Below are positions 62,595 through 64,000 of a stretch of 64,000 nt of DNA, piece after piece. Where the stretch lies: NCBI RefSeq assembly GCF_030929595.1, contig NZ_JAVFVR010000003.1:348845-412844 (forward strand), in the 5' to 3' direction. Within the stretch, counting starts at the first letter, position 1. Every line of letters begins with the position of its first letter. Made by a program: the position numbers and the translations under genes. Origin of the DNA: Flavobacterium sp. LHD-85 (GTDB lineage Bacteria > Bacteroidota > Bacteroidia > Flavobacteriales > Flavobacteriaceae). The notes under the pieces are model-generated. The model was not told the DNA's origin, ran no database searches, and saw only the letters and a program-made list of their open reading frames with translations.

Positions 62595-62606
62595 AAAGCA
62601 GTAATC

Positions 62607-63773
62607 ATGAACAGAAGAAATTTTCTAACATTGACGGGAACTTTTACAGGCGGATTGCTCGTACTTCCAGATTTTTTACATGCTTTTGGTTCTCAGAATA
62701 ATCTGATTGTTGGTGAACAATGCGTTGTTTTTGTGCAATTGAATGGAGGAAATGATGGATTGAATACTTTTATTCCGTACGATGATCCGTTATATTATGA
62801 TTTACGAACTAAGATTGCTTTAAATAAAGATTTAGTTGTCGGAAAGAACAAAGGAATGGCATTTCATCCTTCTTTGAAAGATTTTGCCCAAATGCAGCAA
62901 AAGGGAGATTTAACGGTAATTCAGAATGTGGGTTATCCGGAACCGATTCGTTCGCATTTTAGAAGTCAGGAGATCTGGCAGACCGCAACCGATTCTAATA
63001 AATATATAAATGAAGGCTGGCTCGGAAGATTTCTGGATTTGCAATGCAACGGACATCAGGCGACAGCAGGAGTAAATTTAGATTCGATTGATAATTTGGC
63101 CTTAAAAGGAGTGGAGCCGAATTTTATAACGGTAAAAGATCCGGATCGTTTTAAAGTAAAATCAAAAGAAGAGAATGTGACTTTGTCTAAGAATCCGCAT
63201 TTAGATTTTGTTCGAAAAATTGCCAATTCGGTTACTGAAGGTTCAGATGAAATTCAGAAAGCTTTGGCAAAGTCTAAAACCGAAATCAGTTATCCAAAGA
63301 CAGAATTATCTAAAAACTTAGAATGGATTGCGCGATTGATAAAAGGAAACCTAAATTCTAAAGTATATTATACATCCTTGAACGGATTTGATACGCATGA
63401 CAATCAGCTTTCTATTCACGAAAGAAAACTAACTGATTTAAATGATGCCTTATATAGTTTTTATTCTGATTTAAAGCAGTCACAATTATTGCAGAATGTC
63501 ACAATTGTAGTTTTTTCTGAATTTGGGCGACGAGTAAAAGACAACGGAAACGGAACAGATCACGGAACTGCGGCACCAATGTTTATCATCGGCGGAAATA
63601 ATAAAGGAACAATTTTGGGCAAAAATCCAAATCTGGCAGACTTAGATAATGGTGATTTAAAATACGAAATTGATTTCAGAAGTGTCTATGCCTCTTTATT
63701 AAAAGAAAAAATGAATTTCGATTATTCTAAAATTGGTATTTCGAATAAGCCGATTTCGGGATTGTTTACATAA
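62607..63773 (+). CDS. DUF1501 family protein with Tat signal
   Basis: 388 residues. Twin-arginine signal peptide (MNRRNFLTLTGTFTGGLLVLP), then the DUF1501 core, sulfatase/alkaline-phosphatase-like: VFVQLNGGNDGLNTFIP, HPSLKDFAQMQQKGDL, NGFDTHDNQ, VVFSEFGRRVKDNGNGTDHG. Tat export suggests folding with cofactor or metal before secretion. Partner of DUF1800. Confidence 0.92.
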   Translation: MNRRNFLTLTGTFTGGLLVLPDFLHAFGSQNNLIVGEQCVVFVQLNGGNDGLNTFIPYDDPLYYDLRTKIALNKDLVVGKNKGMAFHPSLKDFAQMQQKGDLTVIQNVGYPEPIRSHFRSQEIWQTATDSNKYINEGWLGRFLDLQCNGHQATAGVNLDSIDNLALKGVEPNFITVKDPDRFKVKSKEENVTLSKNPHLDFVRKIANSVTEGSDEIQKALAKSKTEISYPKTELSKNLEWIARLIKGNLNSKVYYTSLNGFDTHDNQLSIHERKLTDLNDALYSFYSDLKQSQLLQNVTIVVFSEFGRRVKDNGNGTDHGTAAPMFIIGGNNKGTILGKNPNLADLDNGDLKYEIDFRSVYASLLKEKMNFDYSKIGISNKPISGLFT

Positions 63774-63787
63774 ATAGTAATCTTGTC

Positions 63788-63881
63788 ATTTCGAGGAACG
63801 AGAAATCTTCGCAAGTAACTCCATAATCAAAATCGCCAATCTTTGTCGAGCTTCTTGTGGAGATTTCTCGTTCCTCGAAAT
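63788..63881. repeat. ~100-bp palindromic repeat, copy B
   Basis: Core arms 63788-63808 and 63861-63881 (21 bp perfect). The loop repeats copy A's AAGTAACTCC and CCAATCTTTGT words. Arms differ from copy A at two positions and both are compensated. Beyond it, 63882-64000 shows no gene. Confidence 0.85.
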
Positions 63882-64000
63882 TGTAAATGTTAGATAATTC
63901 GGTAACAAAATTTAACTTTAATAAATTTTGTTGCGATGAGAAATAACAGTCAGGATTCAACATTAGAGAGAAACTATTTAGAGAAGTATCGCTTTTTGAT

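Noticed and set aside
63766..63963. 65-aa minus-strand ORF at the right edge
   Set aside because: It spans the palindromic repeat copy B and its arms; no coding features.

Overview
The window is chromosomal DNA from a Flavobacterium-type Bacteroidota. The evidence is AT-rich DNA, promoters of the TTG-N18-20-TAnnTTTG type, few Shine-Dalgarno sequences, SCSSD-type lipoproteins, a type IX secretion (T9SS) C-terminal signal, TonB-dependent receptors, and clade-typical families (DUF3098, DUF4271, DUF4296, DUF3109). No rRNA, tRNA, insertion sequence, prophage or CRISPR array was seen.

Layout. 0-2.5 kb: ftsX-DUF3098-uppP-truB (division and lipid-carrier recycling). 3-6.8 kb: a ModE-like regulator, a TonB receptor and a lipoprotein with a sulfite-oxidase-like fold, possibly an oxyanion or metal acquisition set. 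7-9.9 kb: leuS. 10.3-15.5 kb: hydrolase/ECF sigma/membrane operon, then an MmpS-like lipoprotein divergent from a NarL-type two-component system, with a palindromic operator between them. 15.6-26.6 kb: housekeeping genes (YugP-like protease, Lrp regulator, hemD, dolichol-phosphate-mannose-synthase-like enzyme, dihydroorotase, epimerase, tyrS, LuxE-like protein). 26.8-35.1 kb: the most coherent system, a lipoprotein and TonB receptor divergent from a PhoB/PhoR-like pair and an OprP/OprO-type porin. The lipoprotein, receptor and porin promoters carry 11-bp-phased TAACA repeats that look like a Pho box. 35.3-45.3 kb: glycosyltransferase, exported Lys/Ala-rich protein, SprA-like outer-membrane protein, and an AraC-type regulator plus TonB receptor flanked by two small paralogues. 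45.5-55.9 kb: lysC, acetyltransferase, fbp, HupE-like protein, dCMP deaminase, S41 protease, MarC and others. 56-60 kb: nrdB-nrdA. 60-63.8 kb: an orphan membrane-anchored protein and a DUF1800-DUF1501 pair.

Many spacers hold long perfect or near-perfect inverted repeats (arms 16-39 bp) or short-period arrays. These include an 8-nt CTTAGNNN array at five places and two copies of a ~100-bp palindrome whose arms differ by compensatory changes. Functional calls rest on motifs read by eye; no database search was run.
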